A DNA stretch of 55,619 nt, taken from an uncultured Caulobacterales bacterium. GTDB lineage: Bacteria > Pseudomonadota > Alphaproteobacteria > Caulobacterales > Caulobacteraceae. Position numbers and translations under genes: made by a program. This document shows positions 55,245-55,619 of this stretch, one piece after another. The notes below the pieces were generated by a model, which was not told the DNA's origin, ran no database searches, and saw only the letters and a list, made by a program, of their open reading frames with translations. The stretch is from the NCBI GenBank assembly GCA_903837135.1, contig CAILTK010000014.1, positions 1-55,619 on the forward strand, written 5' to 3'. How positions within the stretch are numbered: position 1 is the stretch's first letter; each line of letters opens with the position of its first letter.

Positions 55245-55523
55245 ATGACTACTTCCAAGCCCAAGGCGGTGGAGACCATTCCCGCCGCGGGAGCCAACCG
55301 CCGCTTCTCCGAACTGCTGCGCGGCGTCCGCGAGGAGGGTCGCAGCCATATCGTGACCAGCCACGGGCGGGCGGCGGCGCGGGTGGCTCCGGTCGACGCA
55401 CAAGACGCCGAGGCCGAGGAAGCCGCGCGACGCGAGGCGCATGAGCGCCTCATGGAGCATCTCAAATCGCGGCCAACGTTGAATCTCGGACGGTTCAACC
55501 GAGACGACGCGTACGACGATTGA
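55245..55523 (+). CDS. Phd/YefM-family antitoxin
   Basis: A 92-residue protein. VETIPAAGANRRFSELLRGV and HIVTSHGRAAARVAPVDAQD are the Phd/YefM-type DNA-binding N-terminal domain; the C-terminal half is acidic and Arg-rich and would wrap the toxin. ATG 55245 is used; GTG 55239 is in frame. The next gene starts 1 bp after the stop, so the pair forms a type II toxin-antitoxin operon. Confidence 0.88.
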   Translation: MTTSKPKAVETIPAAGANRRFSELLRGVREEGRSHIVTSHGRAAARVAPVDAQDAEAEEAARREAHERLMEHLKSRPTLNLGRFNRDDAYDD

Positions 55524-55524
55524 G

Positions 55525-55619
55525 GTGAGGGCGGCTCTCGACACCAATCTGCTGGTCTATGCCGAAGGGCTCGGAGACCCTGAGCGCAAACTCAAGTCGC
55601 GCGCGATCATCGATCGCGC
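55525..55619 (+). CDS. PIN-domain toxin (VapC-like), cut by the window end
   Basis: Thirty-one residues are visible from GTG 55525: MRAALDTNLLVYAEGLGDPE then RKLKSRAIID. The N-terminal DTNLLVYA is the PIN-domain nuclease signature with the first metal-binding Asp at position 6. PIN toxins cleave RNA and are blocked by the antitoxin encoded just upstream. The rest of the gene lies beyond the window. Confidence 0.82.
   Translation, partial: MRAALDTNLLVYAEGLGDPERKLKSRAIIDR

Overview
High-GC (about 70%) chromosomal DNA from an alphaproteobacterium, most likely Caulobacteraceae (Caulobacter or Phenylobacterium type). The evidence is the gene set: OpgH, MucR, DivJ/PleC-like histidine kinases, DUF2336, DUF1491, an ELM1-like protein, a PAS_5 protein and crotonases, together with dispersed alphaproteobacterial palindromic repeats. 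Most of the window is housekeeping or conserved genome; I see no rRNA, tRNA, CRISPR array, insertion sequence or prophage.

Layout. 1-5.3 kb: membrane and small hypothetical proteins, a repeat-rich gap, prfA, a PAP2 phosphatase and convergent opgH. 5.5-12 kb: HAD hydrolase, repeat-rich lipoprotein, enoyl-CoA hydratase and mutM, divergent ubiE-ubiB, and a secreted protein. 12-19.2 kb: acyltransferase, a Tat-exported GH26-like hydrolase that seems to start at CTG, ogt, a receiver protein, ELM1-like protein, greA, patatin, GST, membrane protein. 19.3-24.8 kb: carB, carA, DUF1272 and a Gly/His-rich secreted protein. 24.8-32.2 kb: AidB-like dehydrogenase, acyl-CoA synthetase, a secreted DLSGNW protein, DUF1993, a crotonase and a DMT exporter. 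32.4-39.1 kb: dihaem cytochrome c, DUF2336, mucR, PAS_5 protein, sufE and two divergent histidine kinases. 39.1-40.1 kb: lower-GC gap with a frameshifted GxxExxY gene. 40.1-45 kb: hypothetical proteins, a YidB-like protein, an EF-hand protein with a natural six-His run, and prfC. 45-51.7 kb: orphan LuxR regulator coupled to a 72-aa membrane protein, UPF0260, a class A PBP, a DMT transporter, a 2OG-Fe(II) oxygenase and a lipoprotein. 51.7-55.6 kb: ABC-F ATPase, a non-coding block ending in a terminator that looks like a structured RNA, an NMT1/SsuA-type lipoprotein, and a Phd/PIN toxin-antitoxin pair cut by the window end.

Functional links are local: carA/carB (carbamoyl phosphate), ubiE/ubiB (ubiquinone), mutM/ogt/aidB-like (DNA damage, scattered), opgH/PBP/acyltransferase/GH26-like (envelope and glycans), prfA/prfC (termination). 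The most interesting non-routine signals are the putative structured RNA at 53.69-53.97 kb, the orphan LuxR cassette with mosaic composition and a lux-box-like palindrome, the CTG-start Tat hydrolase, and direct-repeat arrays beside the genes starting at 41031 and 55245.
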